Position numbers and translations under genes: made by a program. A DNA stretch of 64,000 nucleotides from Notholithocarpus densiflorus (lineage: Eukaryota; Streptophyta; Magnoliopsida; Fagales; Fagaceae), in assembly GCA_030021035.2 (NCBI GenBank), contig JARYZH020000095.1, positions 1,302,001-1,366,000 of the forward strand, read 5' to 3'. Below the pieces are notes generated by a model. The model was not told where the DNA came from and did not search any database. It saw only the letters and a program-made list of their open reading frames with translations. This document shows, piece after piece, positions 1 through 10,607 of this stretch (the first letter of the stretch is position 1; each line of letters opens with the position of its first letter).

Positions 1-136
1 ATAATAAAGAGCGCTTTAACTAGAAACGATAATTTGAAAATCCCACAAGGTAAATTTAATTCAAATATGTATTAGGATGTATTCTTTATAATTAAAAAAA
101 TTATAGTATATAATTAACCATTGTTAGTGTTTATTA

Positions 137-534
137 GGTAAATATTATCTTGTTGATGCGGGATACATGAATAGAAGTCGTCTGATTGCACCTTATAGCG
201 GAATGTGATATCATTTAAAAGAGTACTCTGCTCGTCCTCTTGAAAATGCTAAAGAATTGTTTAATTTGCGACATGCGCCATTGCGCAATGCTATTGAAAG
301 GGCATTTGGTGTACTGAAAAAGAGATTTCCTATCATAGCAAGTACAATAGAGCCTAGTTATTGTGTTGACACACAAAATGAAATCATTTTATTATGTTGC
401 ATACTTCATAATTATTTAATGGGTGTCGATCCTGATGAAAGTCTTATTGCTGAAGTTGATGAAGAGGTTTTACATTCTCATTGTGAACGTGTGGTCCCTA
501 CTCCTAGAGAAGATGATAAGCATGCTAGACAATG
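137..534 (+). pseudogene. Harbinger (HARBI1-like) transposase, C-terminal fragment
   Basis: The translation contains YYLVDAGY, an YHLKEYS block and NAIERAFGVLKKRFPI. These are conserved in the DDE_4 nuclease domain of plant HARBI1-like transposases; the D of VDAGY and the E of IERAFG would be the second and third catalytic acidic residues. The 5' part of the domain, with the first Asp, is outside the window or in an upstream exon: TTATTAG just before the fragment looks like an intron acceptor. An in-frame TGA stands where an Arg normally precedes YHLKEYS, which fits CGA-to-TGA decay. The reading frame ends after an acidic tail. Family assignment is firm; activity is excluded by the stop. Confidence 0.85.
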
Positions 535-831
535 AGATATTATAAGAGATTCTATAGCATTAGCCATGTGGCAAAACTATGTCCAAATGTGATAGCTTTT
601 GGGTTTATTGTTGTCATGTTGTTTAAGACTATGTTATGTTTCAATTACTTAGACCTAAATGTTATGCAAATTTCTCTTTTCATTTTGATATTGCTCTCTA
701 TCTTTTGATAATTAATATTAATATCTAAACAATATTTTATATGTGTTTTTTGTCTTATTAATTATAGCATGGGTAAGATATAAAAGAAGAATGGTGGAGA
801 TCCAAGCAAAGAAGTACAATGGAGTAGTGTT

Positions 832-1738
832 ATGGATGATGCTTTAATGGATTTTTTTTTACATCAAGTGATCATCGGTGGTAAAGTTAATGGAACTTTT
901 ACCTTTAAGGCATATGATGACATAGTGAAAGAGTTGGTTGAAAAATTTCACATGGAGATTAATAAGGATAAGGTGAAAAATCGACAAAAGACATTGAAGA
1001 AGAATTTTCATGAATGCTATGACATATTTATAGATGGATTGAGTGGTTCTGGATGGAATGATTCTTTAAATATATAGACAGTTGAACTAGAAGTTTGGGA
1101 GCCACTTATAGCAGTAAATTACCATTTTTTGTGAGTTTAATTTTGAATTACATAATTATATCTGTAATATAACCATTTTTCTTGGTTTGTAACAGTCTAA
1201 ACCTGCGGCCAAGAAGTGGATGACAACACCTATGCCCAACTACTCTAAGATGACACAACTTTGGGCTAAAGATAGAGCAAAAGGTGATCATGCTGAAACT
1301 GCAAAGGAGAGACGTGCTAGGTATGCTGCATCGACCACTATTGATGAGATTGATAATTTGGTATCTCAAAATGAAGTTTCTTTGGAGAACTTTGAAGTCG
1401 AAGATGATCAGAGGTCACCATAAATTAATGTTGTATGTTCTCGAGCGTCATCACAAGATGCAATGTCTTCTAAAAGCAAGAAAAGAAGACTGGCAGAAGA
1501 TGACGAACTTGGGAATGTAATTTCCCAGTCATTTGATAATGTATCAATGGAAATTGATAGGGTGACTGAGGTTATGGCAAAGTGTTTTTCAAAGTCATAT
1601 GGAGAAGAAGTTCATGCAGCGTTGGGCGTATTGGACTTGGATCCAATATCAAAGACTGAGACCTACATGTTCTTTGGTTGCCCAGATCATGAGTGCAAAT
1701 GTGTTCTATTGACACTGATGTCTAAGCCTAAAAATTAA
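832..1738 (+). pseudogene. Myb/SANT-like ORF1 of the Harbinger element
   Basis: Three consecutive reading-frame pieces together resemble the Myb/SANT-like (Myb_DNA-bind_3) protein that plant Harbinger elements use to bind transposon ends and help the transposase into the nucleus. Piece one (832-1077) has GTFTFKAYDDIVKEL and DKVKNRQKTLKKNF, the core of the domain, and is followed by an in-frame stop and a VWEPLIAVN stretch. Piece two (1195-1423) has KKWMTTPMPNY and an LWAKDRAKGDHAET block. Piece three (1463-1738) starts with a basic KSKKRR nuclear-localisation-like stretch. A probable intron lies at about 1125-1195. Stops and frame changes between pieces make it a pseudogene. Confidence 0.8.
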
Positions 1739-2673
1739 AAAGTGTGGGATTTCTTGGCCAACTTTAGATTTGCTTTATTTTGTTATTTTGTTTTGTTTTG
1801 GCAAGACTCATTATAGTTAAAAAAAAAAAAAAAGATATTTGTTTGTATTTTTTAGACAATGTTTATTTTGTTGAAAATAAATATGTGATGCGTGAATTTC
1901 TTTACAACATAGAAATATACATAACTTAATTTTTAGCTACAATAAATTTTTTTCCCCCTAAACTAGAATCATTATTTATGTTCTTTAAAATGAGGGGTAT
2001 AATAGTAATGTTATTATAAAATAATTTCTTTTCATTCCATTCATTCCAATGTCACTTCCAAACAATATTACTTACATTCCATTCAATTCCATTCCTTTAT
2101 TTTAAAACATCCAAACAAGATTTTTTAATTCAAAATCATTCATTTCCCTACTAAATTCATTCTATTCCATTCCTTTAATGACTATTCCATTCCATTTCAT
2201 TCCCTTATGAACTCTCAAACGGAGTGTAAGAGTCCTGAATGAAAAGATTTGGATTTATTTTTTCTATTTATCCTTTTGTGATTGTTTGAATTTATTAAAA
2301 TTATTTTGTTGCTTATTTTGGTGGAGCTATGGGTCAACAAATCAATGAATGGCCAAATTTCATTTTTGATTCTGGGTTCTTTATATCAAAATGGGTAAAT
2401 TACAAAGTTAGTCCCTATATTTTACACCATATCTTAATTTTGGTCCCTAACCTTTCACTTGTGTCAATTTAGTCCTTAATATTTCCAATGACGTGTCAAT
2501 TTAGTCTTTTCTATTATCCCTTGGATGAAAAAAGCTGATGTGTCAAACGGAATAATAAAAAAATATTTTTCATGCCATATCAATTACCCCACATCAATTT
2601 TTTTAAAGAAAAACCCACTTCAAATGTTCACATGTGAGATTTGTAATCTTGATTCTTGACTCACGTGAGAGTT

Positions 2674-2685
2674 GGGGGGGGGGGG

Positions 2686-2719
<34 letters not shown>
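2674..2719. repeat. Poly-G run followed by (GA)n microsatellite
   Basis: About 15 G residues are followed directly by a run of roughly fifteen GA units inside the MULE. It is low complexity and is the source of a spurious Leu/Ser-rich minus-strand ORF. Confidence 0.95.
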
Positions 2720-2722
<3 letters not shown>

Positions 2723-2727
2723 AAGGG

Positions 2728-3290
2728 AGGTGAATCTGATGAGAGATTGGAAGGATTTAGAATTTTCCCTAGACTGATTTGTACATGTGAACATCTGAAA
2801 TGGTTTTATTTTATTTTTGTTTTTAAAATAATTTGAGTGGATTTTTTAAGCCAGCAATATCAACTTCAACTTAAAAAATCCAAAGCCCAACACATAACAC
2901 CCAGAAGCTAAAAATGATCAAAAGGTTCAAAACCACGATCTTTCTCAGCTTTTTGAAATTGATAAGATTAAGATTGGAAATAAATGGGTTTGTTTGAAAG
3001 AAAGGAAAAAAATAAAAAAGCTCAAAAGAGACAAAGATCAGAGAAAGAGATAATAATGTGAGCGAGGTTGTGGAAGATGGTGTTATATAAGAAGAGAGAT
3101 ACAGAGAGAGAAAGCAAAACTAGGGGCCATTTGAAAGAGTTAAGTAAGTGCTTTTGGCGGGAAAGCGTTTTGGGAAAGTGAGAGTGAGAGTAAAGGTGAT
3201 GGAGGAGAGGAAGATGAACCTGATGAGAGACAGGAATTTAGGGATTTAGAAATTTCCCTAATCTGATCTCATGTGTGAACATTTGCAATA
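2728..3290 (+). repeat. Internal direct duplication within the MULE
   Basis: A block of about 65 bp (tgatgagaga, then ggatttagaattttccct and a tgtgaacat block) occurs at about 2730-2793 and again, diverged, at about 3214-3283. The second copy runs into the right terminal repeat. This suggests that one terminal-repeat edge was duplicated inside the element. Confidence 0.7.
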
Positions 3291-3528
3291 GATTTTTTTT
3301 TTAATCTGACGTGGCAGTACAGTTGGCCGTTGATGTGATATAATTAATATATTTTTATTATTCCATTTGACACATCAGTTTTTTTCATCTAAGAGATAAC
3401 AACATGGACTAAATTGACACGACACTAAAAAGGTTAGGGACCAAATTGAAACAATTGAAAGGTTAAGGACCAAATTGAGATATGGTGTAAAGGATAGGGA
3501 CTAATTTTGTAATTTACCCTATCAAAAT

Positions 3529-4591
3529 TTTCTCATTAGGTTGAAAGTGTGAATTTATTTGAGGTCTAAAGTCATTTTTTTCCAAAATTCTAGGGGGGCC
3601 AATAAGTATATCACTCTTAAATTTTAAGATAATTTATGTGAGAGTTATATGTATTTTTACTGGGTTATCCCCAAGTTTTGTCTTTACTTAAACATTGGAT
3701 GTAGGGGTATTTTTTAACCACCAAAATGTTCATTCCAAACAGGAGAAACCCTTTAAATAGTAGTAGTATAGTCTATGGTTATTAATATCCCTATCTGGAT
3801 CTTAGGATATTAAAATACTAAGATCCTACATCCCTAAAATGTTATGGATCTCACTAGGATCTCTAATAAAGTGAAATTTGTGTGAGATTTCAATCCAGAT
3901 CTTATAGAATTCCGATCCCATAGAGATACTAAAGATCTTGTGCTATAAAGGAAAATTTAATTTTTTTTGTGTGTGCTTATTTTAGGCCTCCAAATGGAGT
4001 TCAAAGACCCCAAACTAATAAAAAATGTAATAAACAGATCAGCCCAGTAGCCCTAACCAAAATTGATTGAAAAAAAAAGTAAAAAATAAAAGCCTAACGC
4101 TCACGTCAGTCGCCAGTCGTCACTTTAACCTAATAAATAAAATCACAAAAAACAAAAAAAGAAGAGAAGAGACTAGACTACTAGAGAATGGAAGGCGAGT
4201 GTGAAAAGCTAAGAAATCCGAGGGTGATGCCACTATGAGAGAGACCATTAACTACAAAGGTGATTTTTTTTTTTAATAATTTAATTCAGCTAATAATGAC
4301 TAGAATGATGTTTATAATGATCAACCGTACTTTGAGAAACACATCCAAGATAGCCAAACCTTTGGTCTTGATGATTGAGTGTCATTATGGTGTTATTTGA
4401 AATATTTTTATTTGTGTGGGACAATAGGTATTGACAGATTCTTAAATACGTTGGTTTCCAACTTTCCAAAAAAAAAAAAAAAACAAAAATGTTGGTTAAG
4501 TGAATTACGAATCCCTGATGGTGTCAGACATGAAACAAGGGGTATGAAGCGTTAAAAAAAAATCTCAAACCTATTTAATCAAACACATAGT
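3529..4591. other. Intergenic DNA, no gene seen
   Basis: AT-rich sequence between two DNA transposons. It has short ORFs only and no protein similarity that I can recognise. A block at about 3775-3940 with repeated 'ggatct/agatcc' motifs may be an old MITE, but I found no clear terminal repeats. Confidence 0.5.
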
Positions 4592-4600
4592 TATATAGTT

Positions 4601-5608
4601 AGAGCATTAGAATTGCAACCCCTAAATTGCTATTTTTTACCATCAAACCAACAAAAACAAGCATTATCCCAATTTCTATTTATAAAAATTTTTGCAACTT
4701 AGCTACAGTAAGATGGTACTTTTAGAAGATACTGTAGCAAGTTGTAAAATCGTTTTTATTATATTTCATTACTTCTCCTCTCTCTCTCTCTCTCTCTCTT
4801 CCAAGTCTCTCTTTTCTCAGCTCAGACTCCATCCCTCTCTCTGTAATCTTAGCCTCTCTCTCCCCACTCTCTTTGTCTCGGTCTCTCTCGAATCGACATG
4901 GAGACAACGGTTTATGGTGGAGGCATGGAGATCGGCTTCTGTGGTGAAGGCGTGGACATCATGGAACCATGGTGGAGCTGTGGTTGTGGCTGGGTAATTG
5001 TGGTTTTGTTCTTAGGTCACGGTGGTTGCAGTGATAATGGGTTTGCTGGGCTTTGTTCTTGGTTGGGTTAGTGGTGGTTGTAGCGGAAACAATGGGTTTT
5101 GGTGTGGTAGTTTGTGGTCAAGCCAAGGAGGTCGTGGGTTGTGGTCAAGGTGGCGTTTGTGGTGGAAGTTGGGGGTTGTGGTTCGTGGTTGTGGTTGGGC
5201 CATGGTGGTTTTGTTCTTGGCATGGTGGTTGCGTTTTGTTCTTAGGTCGTGGTGGTTGATGTGATGGTGGGTTTGCTGCTTTGATCCTGGTTGGGTTGGT
5301 GGTGGTTGTGGTGGTTAAACAATGGGTTTTGGTGTGGTGGTGCCTCATATTGTTGGTGGTGGTGTGGTTGAGAGAGAGGGAGAGAGAGAGAGAGACAGAG
5401 ACAGAGAGGCAGTGACAGAAATTAGAGAGAAGAGAGATAGATAGTTTTATATTATTTAATTGTATAATTTATATTATTTTAATGTGTTATATGTTAAAAT
5501 AAAATTTGAGATGTTGGGTGTATTGTAAAATGATATTGTATAATAGATAAAATAGCTTTTTACATGGTAAAATAGAAACTTTTATGCAATTCCGGATGCT
5601 AATGCTCT
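4601..5608. mobile_element. Non-autonomous TIR element, probably MULE-like
   Basis: The ends are inverted: AGAGCATTAG at 4601-4610 and CTAATGCTCT at 5599-5608. The similarity runs inward for about 45 bp and includes a 'gctattttttaccat' block. The flanking 9-mers tatatagtt (4592-4600) and tatagactt (5609-5617) match at 7 of 9 positions, as for an old 9-bp target duplication. The interior contains an inverted pair around ctacagt/actgtag (4703-4740), (CT)n runs (4768-4800 and 4853-4885), a G/T-rich 'ggtggttgtgg' stretch (4975-5360) and (GA)n (5370-5400). No real ORF is present: the long Gly/Val/Trp frames are compositional. The superfamily is inferred from the duplication length only. Confidence 0.7.
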
Positions 5609-5609
5609 T

Positions 5610-5705
5610 ATAGACTTATAGTTTAATATATTTTACTTTATTAAATCCTAAAATTAAATAAAAACAAAACAACAACAACAACAACAACAATAATATTGGG
5701 TCCAT
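5610..5705. other. Host flank and left target duplication (TCCAT) of element 1
   Basis: AT-rich host sequence with an (ACA)n run, ending in TCCAT at 5701-5705 directly before the TGTTGAGG start of the 5' LTR. The same TCCAT follows the 3' LTR at 42156-42160. Confidence 0.85.
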
Positions 5706-6594
5706 TGTTGAGGTCCAAAAAATCACAATGTTATACCAAGGCCCAAAACAAAGCAAAGGATTGAAACCTAGGAAAAATAAAGCATTTAGGCTTCCAATAA
5801 GAAAGAAGAGAGGTCCAAACCCATTAAGGGTCCATAAAGAGGAACCTAAATCCATGAATGGGCAAGTCTCAGGCCCCATAAAATAAAGGAAGGAAAAAAG
5901 CCCAGCATAGCCCTTAAAGGTCAGAAAATCGCTGGGGAGCCCGGGAAAATAACTGGGCCAGGATACCTGGGGATTCCCAGGAGCCAGGGATCCTTGGGAC
6001 ATGCAGCAAAGCTAGGTTGGGATTAAGACAGTTTAGAGTGTGTACCAAGAAACACAAGGAAATAGAATAGATATGTCTCTATCAGCCACTCAATGATGCA
6101 GAAAGGGGGTCAGAAGGCTTAAGAACCAACAACCCATGAGTAAAGGCCTAGTACCTCGGGGAACCCAGGAAGAAGAACCATAAGGGAATGTGGCTGGGGA
6201 TCTTTCAGCCTGGCAGGAAGGAATCAACTCACTTGGTAAAAATGATAAAGGGAAAAGCAACCAAAAGTTGGGTCTGAAAAGGTGGAATCTAGAAGCCTTA
6301 AAAGAAGAAAGACCAAAGGTCAGCCCTTTAAGACACCCCAGTACGGGAAGGTTAGCTGGGGTCTTTCGAAGATGAAATCTCAAAAAAGGGAAATAATAAA
6401 GAATAAGGAAGGGACCAGCCACTAATGTTGCTGACACAACATTGGTTCTGGTACCCAGAAGAACAAATAGAGGGAATCAGTGGTACCCCGGAAACCCTAG
6501 GATGGCACTATAAAAGGGGAAGCAACCAACAGTGAAAGACATTCAACAATAGTGAATTAGAGTAAAAATCATTAAGAAAACTCTGTTAGAATTC

Positions 6595-6630
<36 letters not shown>

Positions 6631-7088
6631 GGAGGGAAATATTGTTCGGTATCCTCAAATAGCCACTAGAGAACACACTTAGATTCAAAGAGATTCAAAC
6701 TTTGCAAGTCTTAGAGGCCTGAAGAGCCATCTAAGTCTGTGATTTTGAACTTATTTGGACCTTGTAACCCGTCCTAGTGAGCATAGTGTATTACACAATC
6801 AAGAAAGTAATAAAATATTTTGCATTATTTTAAGATCCCTAATGCTTTATTTTATGTTCCTTCTTGATCAATTTCGTTCCTTTGCTATTCCTTGCTGTTC
6901 AGTGCATATATTTCTTGTCTGTTAGCATGTATGTGTTGTAGGATTCATGCTTTGTGCACTACTTGGTTCGAAATCAGCCCAATTTAGCTGCGGTGAACCA
7001 AGCCCAATCCCTTAAAACAATAAGTATTGGGTCCAGGATCCTTGTTTCTACTTGGGCCTGTGTGCTAAAAAAAAAAAGAACCCACACA
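5706..7088 (+). repeat. 5' LTR of element 1
   Basis: Starts TGTTGAGG, ends CACACA, length 1383 bp. It is matched by the 3' LTR at 39762-42155 (about 1.36 kb without the hAT insertion and its duplication). A TATA box, TATAAAAG, lies at 6509-6516, so transcription probably starts near 6540. A long A-run at 6594-6622 and another near 7068 are absent or shorter in the partner, as expected of slippage after insertion. Many single-base differences from the partner are visible, so the insertion is not recent. Confidence 0.92.
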
Positions 7089-7107
7089 TTAGGGCGACTC
7101 CACTAGG
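7089..7107 (+). other. Primer binding site of element 1
   Basis: Directly after the LTR stands TTAGGGCGACTCCACTAGGG. It is close to the TGGCGACTCCACTGGGGA type primer site known from plant gypsy elements, with several changes. The tRNA identity was not checked. Confidence 0.65.
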
Positions 7108-7149
7108 GACTAGGTAAAGGAAAGGGAAGAAGCAGTCCCTTCGCAGAGC

Positions 7150-7962
7150 ATGGCTCCAAGACCAAGGAACAGTAAAGGTACCAATGTACTACCTGCGACA
7201 TTTGAGCTCGTAGGAGAAAATGAGGTAACTTCAAGGCAGAGGAATGAAGTACCTCTGGTGGAGCAGGAGGTCGTCTTAGGACAGAGGTGTGGGGTGTAGG
7301 AACTAGAGCCCATGGCTCAGATGGCAGAAATGATGAAAGACTTACAACAGGAGATCCGTATCCTCAAAGAGGGAAGGACTCAAGAAATCAGAGATAACGC
7401 TCCCCCTGTGGCCAACCAAGAAAGAGCCCAACCAAAAGGAGGGTCAGTAGTAGGAGGGGGAGTTAACCCCTAGTATCTCACACTAGCGGATGTCAACGCC
7501 CTTTTGGAACAAGAAAGGGAAAAGCTCTCGGGGATCCCCAAGCAATTCTCTCGGGATCCCTCATTCCCACCAAAACTCCTTGGCAAGCCCTATCCCAAGG
7601 GATATGAACCCCCAAAGTTTCACCCTTTTGATGGAAGGAACGGAAGTGCTGTGGAGCACGTGAGTAGGTTCATTCACACCATGGGTCTTTACGCAGGAGA
7701 CAAGGAGCTGTGTCTAAGAGAGTTTGCTAAGTCCCTATTGGACAGAGCATACACATGGTACACTACCTTGAGGCCGGGGTCCATTAAGACCTGGAATGAG
7801 ATGATGGAGAGGTTTTGCTCAAAGTATTATCCAGGTGAAGACAAGGCCACCTTCCAAAGCCTTCAGATGGTAAGGCAAAGGCTCGGAAAAGACCCTATCC
7901 AGTTCATCAAAAGATTTGAGGATGTTTCTTTGGACTGCTATGGGGATCACGAAGAAAGGGAG
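7150..7962 (+). pseudogene. gag of element 1, N-terminal part
   Basis: The frame opens at the ATG at 7150 (MAPRPRNSKG) and continues with stops at about 7297 and 7471. It then runs into a retrotransposon gag capsid domain: PPKFHPFDGRNGS, LREFAKSLLDRAYTWY, TWNEMMERFCSKYYPGE and FIKRFEDVSLDCYGDHEERE. These match the Retrotrans_gag domain of Ty3/gypsy elements. Coding is cut after HEERE by the single-LTR insertion and resumes at 9168 with LMETCISNM, so the join is exact. A Gln/Glu-rich stretch before the capsid (about 7320-7410) may form a coiled coil. The internal stops make it non-functional. Confidence 0.85.
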
Positions 7963-9166
7963 TGTTAGGACATATGTGTTTCACATGTTAAGAACATATA
8001 TCATGATTTTATGTAATTGGCTAATCCTTTGACAAAATGCACTTTACTTGTATTTGGGTAGATTTAGGATGTGTTTAAATACTTCAAGAAATCATGTTTC
8101 AAGATCAAGTGTTGAAGCCTTCAAGTCTGTCCAAGAAAACAAGCTGAAAGTGCAGAGTTATTAAAACTTGACAGCTAGCATGTGTCGAGGTTTAAGAAGT
8201 TGTTTTAGCCCCGTGGCTCGACAGCTAGCTCGACAGATGCTTGACAGCTTCTATCTGTCGAGGTTTATGAAAACAGAATTTCTGTTCTATTTTTCTTGAG
8301 ATCCATGGATGTGTCTTTGGGCTTTCTTTTCTCCTAACCCTAGACATATAAAAGGATTGTTTTAAGAGCTGTCAAAGTACACAAGTTGCACAAGCATTGA
8401 GCAAACTCTGTTCAAGCAATTTGTAACCAAAGACGAAGTTCTTGCCCTAGTTTATCTCTTTCTCTTGAAGAAGTTGCTGTGTATGTGCACCATAGGGTTT
8501 TGTAACCAAGCATCTTCTTGATCTTCATCATGTGGATGAATTAAAGAACTTTGCAGTCAATAACCTTCATAGTTGGTTATTGAAGTTGCGTACTGGGATT
8601 CGCGCATTGGTTAGTCACGTACTTGGGAGCCGTGCATCAAAAGGGGGAACTGTCATTACAGAACAAGTCCAATTGGGTATTGGGGTAAGGGTTCAACTGT
8701 AGGTTGGTAAGGTACTTGGGATTCCTTTACTTGTAACCGCTTGTTGTGATAATAGTGGAGTTTCAGGAGTGGTGACACTCGGTGGAGTTTTTGCCGTTAG
8801 GTTTTCTCCATTCGTAAACAAATTACCGTGTTATTTATTTTCCGCCTGCATAATTAGTTTATTGGTGATTTGTTTGTGCTACCACGTGTTTTGCATGATA
8901 AATTGATTAATTAATAATTTGGCTAATTAATTAATTAATTTCAATCACAAGGGGTCAATTTCTTTGTGGCCTATCAAGTGGTATCAGAGCCAAGGTCATA
9001 GGTTTGAGTCGTTGGAGCCGCATTGTGAGGGAGGGATTGTGAGGGATTTCACAATTTGCTCCAATACCAATGGGCTTGGTCTACGATCGAATGCTATAAA
9101 AGATTTGTGCCCCCTCATCCTTCACCAATTGGTGGTTGGATGGATTGGTGAGGCACACGGTTCGAT
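7963..9166 (+). mobile_element. Single-LTR copia-type insertion in gag
   Basis: It begins TGTTAGGACATATG and runs as an LTR to GTGGCCTATCA at 8976 (1014 bp). This is the same LTR family as 57308-58341 on the other strand. A TATA box is at 8347-8354 with clustered GTCGAG hairpin motifs upstream (8165-8270). The LTR is followed by AG and TGGTATCAGAGC (8979-8990), the usual initiator-Met tRNA primer site, and then 176 bp without coding content. There is no second LTR. The insert is flanked by AGGGAG at 7957-7962 and 9167-9172, and removing one copy restores the gag frame (HEERE-LMET). So the boundaries are secure although the 3' LTR is missing. Confidence 0.85.
8979..8990 (+). other. Primer binding site (initiator Met tRNA type)
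   Basis: TGGTATCAGAGC, two bases after the LTR end, is the standard plant copia primer site. The next bases (caaggtcataggtttgagtc) also resemble a tRNA T-arm with box B, so a SINE-like origin of the 3' part is possible. Confidence 0.75.
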
Positions 9167-9167
9167 A

Positions 9168-9659
9168 GGGAGCTCATGGAGACTTGCATATCTAACATGC
9201 TCTTTGATTACAGGCTTAATCTCGAAAATCTATGCATAACCCAATTTGCTGACCTGCTACAGAGAACTAGGAGGACAGTGTTGACCATGAGAACAAAGAG
9301 GGTGCCAGTACCTTAGGCCATGACAGCTTTGGTAGGAGAAAAGAGGAAGAGAATTAAAGGAGAAATGGCCGAGGAACCACCTGTGATCCCATGTACTGCG
9401 GAAGAATTGAATCATGTTCTGGATAAATGGATTGGAGACGGAATTGTTAGGTCATTCACTGTGTCCATTCCACCTATTGAGGAAGAAAGGAAGAATCCTT
9501 TGTTTTGCATGATTCATAACTATGTCAAGCACTCCACCAAGGATTGTTGGACCCTTCGGAGGCTTTTTCACAAAAAAGTTTAGGGAGAGGACCCTGGAGC
9601 TCACCCAAAAGGAGCCCGAGGTGTAGAGGAACCCTTTACCCAACCATAAAGGGAAAGGA
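9168..9659 (+). pseudogene. gag of element 1, C-terminal part
   Basis: Resumes the capsid frame with ELMETCISNMLFDYRLN and ITQFADLLQRTRRT, then continues with EELNHVLDKWIGDG and FCMIHNYVKHSTKDCWTL. This C-terminal region lies before the protease in this gypsy group and resembles a zinc-knuckle-like Cys/His segment (C..H..H..C). Stops occur at about 9314 and 9581, and a frameshift near 9570 is needed to join the protease frame at 9660. It is a decayed part of the polyprotein. Confidence 0.75.
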
Positions 9660-10583
9660 GTGGTGGCTGTAGTAATCCATGGAAGCTCGGCAGAAGTAGA
9701 GGAACCTGAAGGATCCTTTCACCCTAGCACAGTCAAGACCCTTCAGAAGAGCCCTAAGTTCAGATCATTATTCAATCAATTGGGATTTGGGCTAGAAGTA
9801 AGAAGGATGGCCATAGAATCCCTCATGAGTATAGCAGCTGATTCAGGGGTGGAATGTTTCACAGTAGAATCCCATGCCAACCGAGCTTACTTGGAGACAA
9901 CCAATGCAATAACCTTCACGGATGAAGACATGGAAGTTGAACATCCAGACCATTGCAGACCCTTTTATCTGATGGCCACCATAAACGGTGTCCAAATCAG
10001 GAGAGCACTGATAGACATAGGGGCATCATTCAACCTCATAGCCCTAAGTACCTTAGAGGCTGTGGGCTTGATTGGTAGGAGGATCCTGGGGGCTCCTATG
10101 GAGATAATAGGATTTGGAGGAGTAGCAGAATCGACTGAGGGATATGTGCAGCTGGCCTTAAAGGTGGGCCTAATAGTAGCCCTGACCATATTCCATTTGA
10201 TTAACTCAGAAGTTTCTTACCATGTTCTGTTGGGACGCCCCTGGCTCCATAAGCATCGCCTCATTCCCTCCATGTACCATCAATGTGTTAAAGGAAGATT
10301 GAATGGGAAGCCCATAAGAATCCCTGCCAATCCAATCCCTTTCAGCCAAGAAGAAGTGAACTTTATAGAAACAATGTTTTATGAAGAATTGGAACTAGAT
10401 GATGAGAGTCCCACACTAGGGACACTAGGAGCACTTGTCTTGGAAGAAGAAGAAAGAGGAGGTACCCACGACCTAAGGAACCTCTTGGACAGAAAAAGGC
10501 AAAAGAAGGAGACTAGCTCCTCAGGATCCTGGGAATGTGTAGTGGTGCGGGAGCCCGGAGGAAGGCTAATATATCGTTTATAA
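9660..10583 (+). pseudogene. Retropepsin-like protease region of element 1
   Basis: A 307-residue frame containing PFYLMATINGVQIRRALID, then I-G-A-S where an active aspartic protease has D-T/S-G-A/S, then FNLIALSTLE. Further on is SYHVLLGRPWLHKHRLIPS, the conserved C-terminal LGRPWL motif of plant gypsy proteases. The catalytic Asp is kept but the following residue is Ile instead of Thr or Ser, so activity is doubtful. It is separated from RT by a stop and a frame change at 10583-10608; in intact relatives the two are one polyprotein. Confidence 0.85.
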
Positions 10584-10607
10584 AGGTACGCGGGGCTTGA
10601 ATGCATT

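Larger units (their letters stand above)
1..2226 (+). mobile_element. PIF/Harbinger DNA transposon, 3' part
   Basis: The segment holds the two proteins typical of plant PIF/Harbinger elements in the same orientation: the end of a DDE transposase (137-534) and a Myb/SANT-like DNA-binding protein (832-1738). After them comes an AT-rich tail with repeated CATTCCATTCC motifs (2030-2210), ending in CTCTCAAACGGAG. Read on the other strand this resembles the CTCCGTTTGAGAG type of Harbinger terminus, followed by TAA as a possible 3-bp target duplication. The left terminus lies outside the window, so the target duplication cannot be confirmed. Both proteins are broken, so this copy is not autonomous. 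Confidence 0.75.
2393..3519. mobile_element. Non-autonomous MULE with perfect 9-bp target duplication
   Basis: The ends are inverted copies of each other: GGGTAAATTACAAA at the left and its complement TTTGTAATTTACCC at the right. Similarity continues inward for about 250 bp through the 'tagtccct', 'ttggtccctaacc' and 'gtcaatttagtc' blocks. The element is flanked by the identical 9-mer TATCAAAAT at 2384-2392 and 3520-3528. Long terminal inverted repeats plus a 9-bp target duplication are the hallmark of Mutator-like elements. There is no transposase ORF. The interior holds a G-run followed by (GA)n and an internal direct duplication. The size, 1127 bp, and lack of coding capacity mark it as non-autonomous. 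Confidence 0.93.

Noticed and set aside
2603..2794. Minus-strand ORF with Ser-Leu runs
   Set aside because: It is a translation of the (GA)n microsatellite and poly-G run.
5012..5348. Long Gly/Val/Trp-rich and His/Pro/Thr-rich reading frames on both strands
   Set aside because: They arise from the G/T-rich 'ggtggttgtgg' composition inside the TIR element; there are no domains, no codon logic and no splice context.
8964..9239. 91-residue ORF crossing the right edge of the copia insert
   Set aside because: It is a chance fusion of insert leader and resumed gag in a wrong frame; the real gag frame is LMETCISNM.
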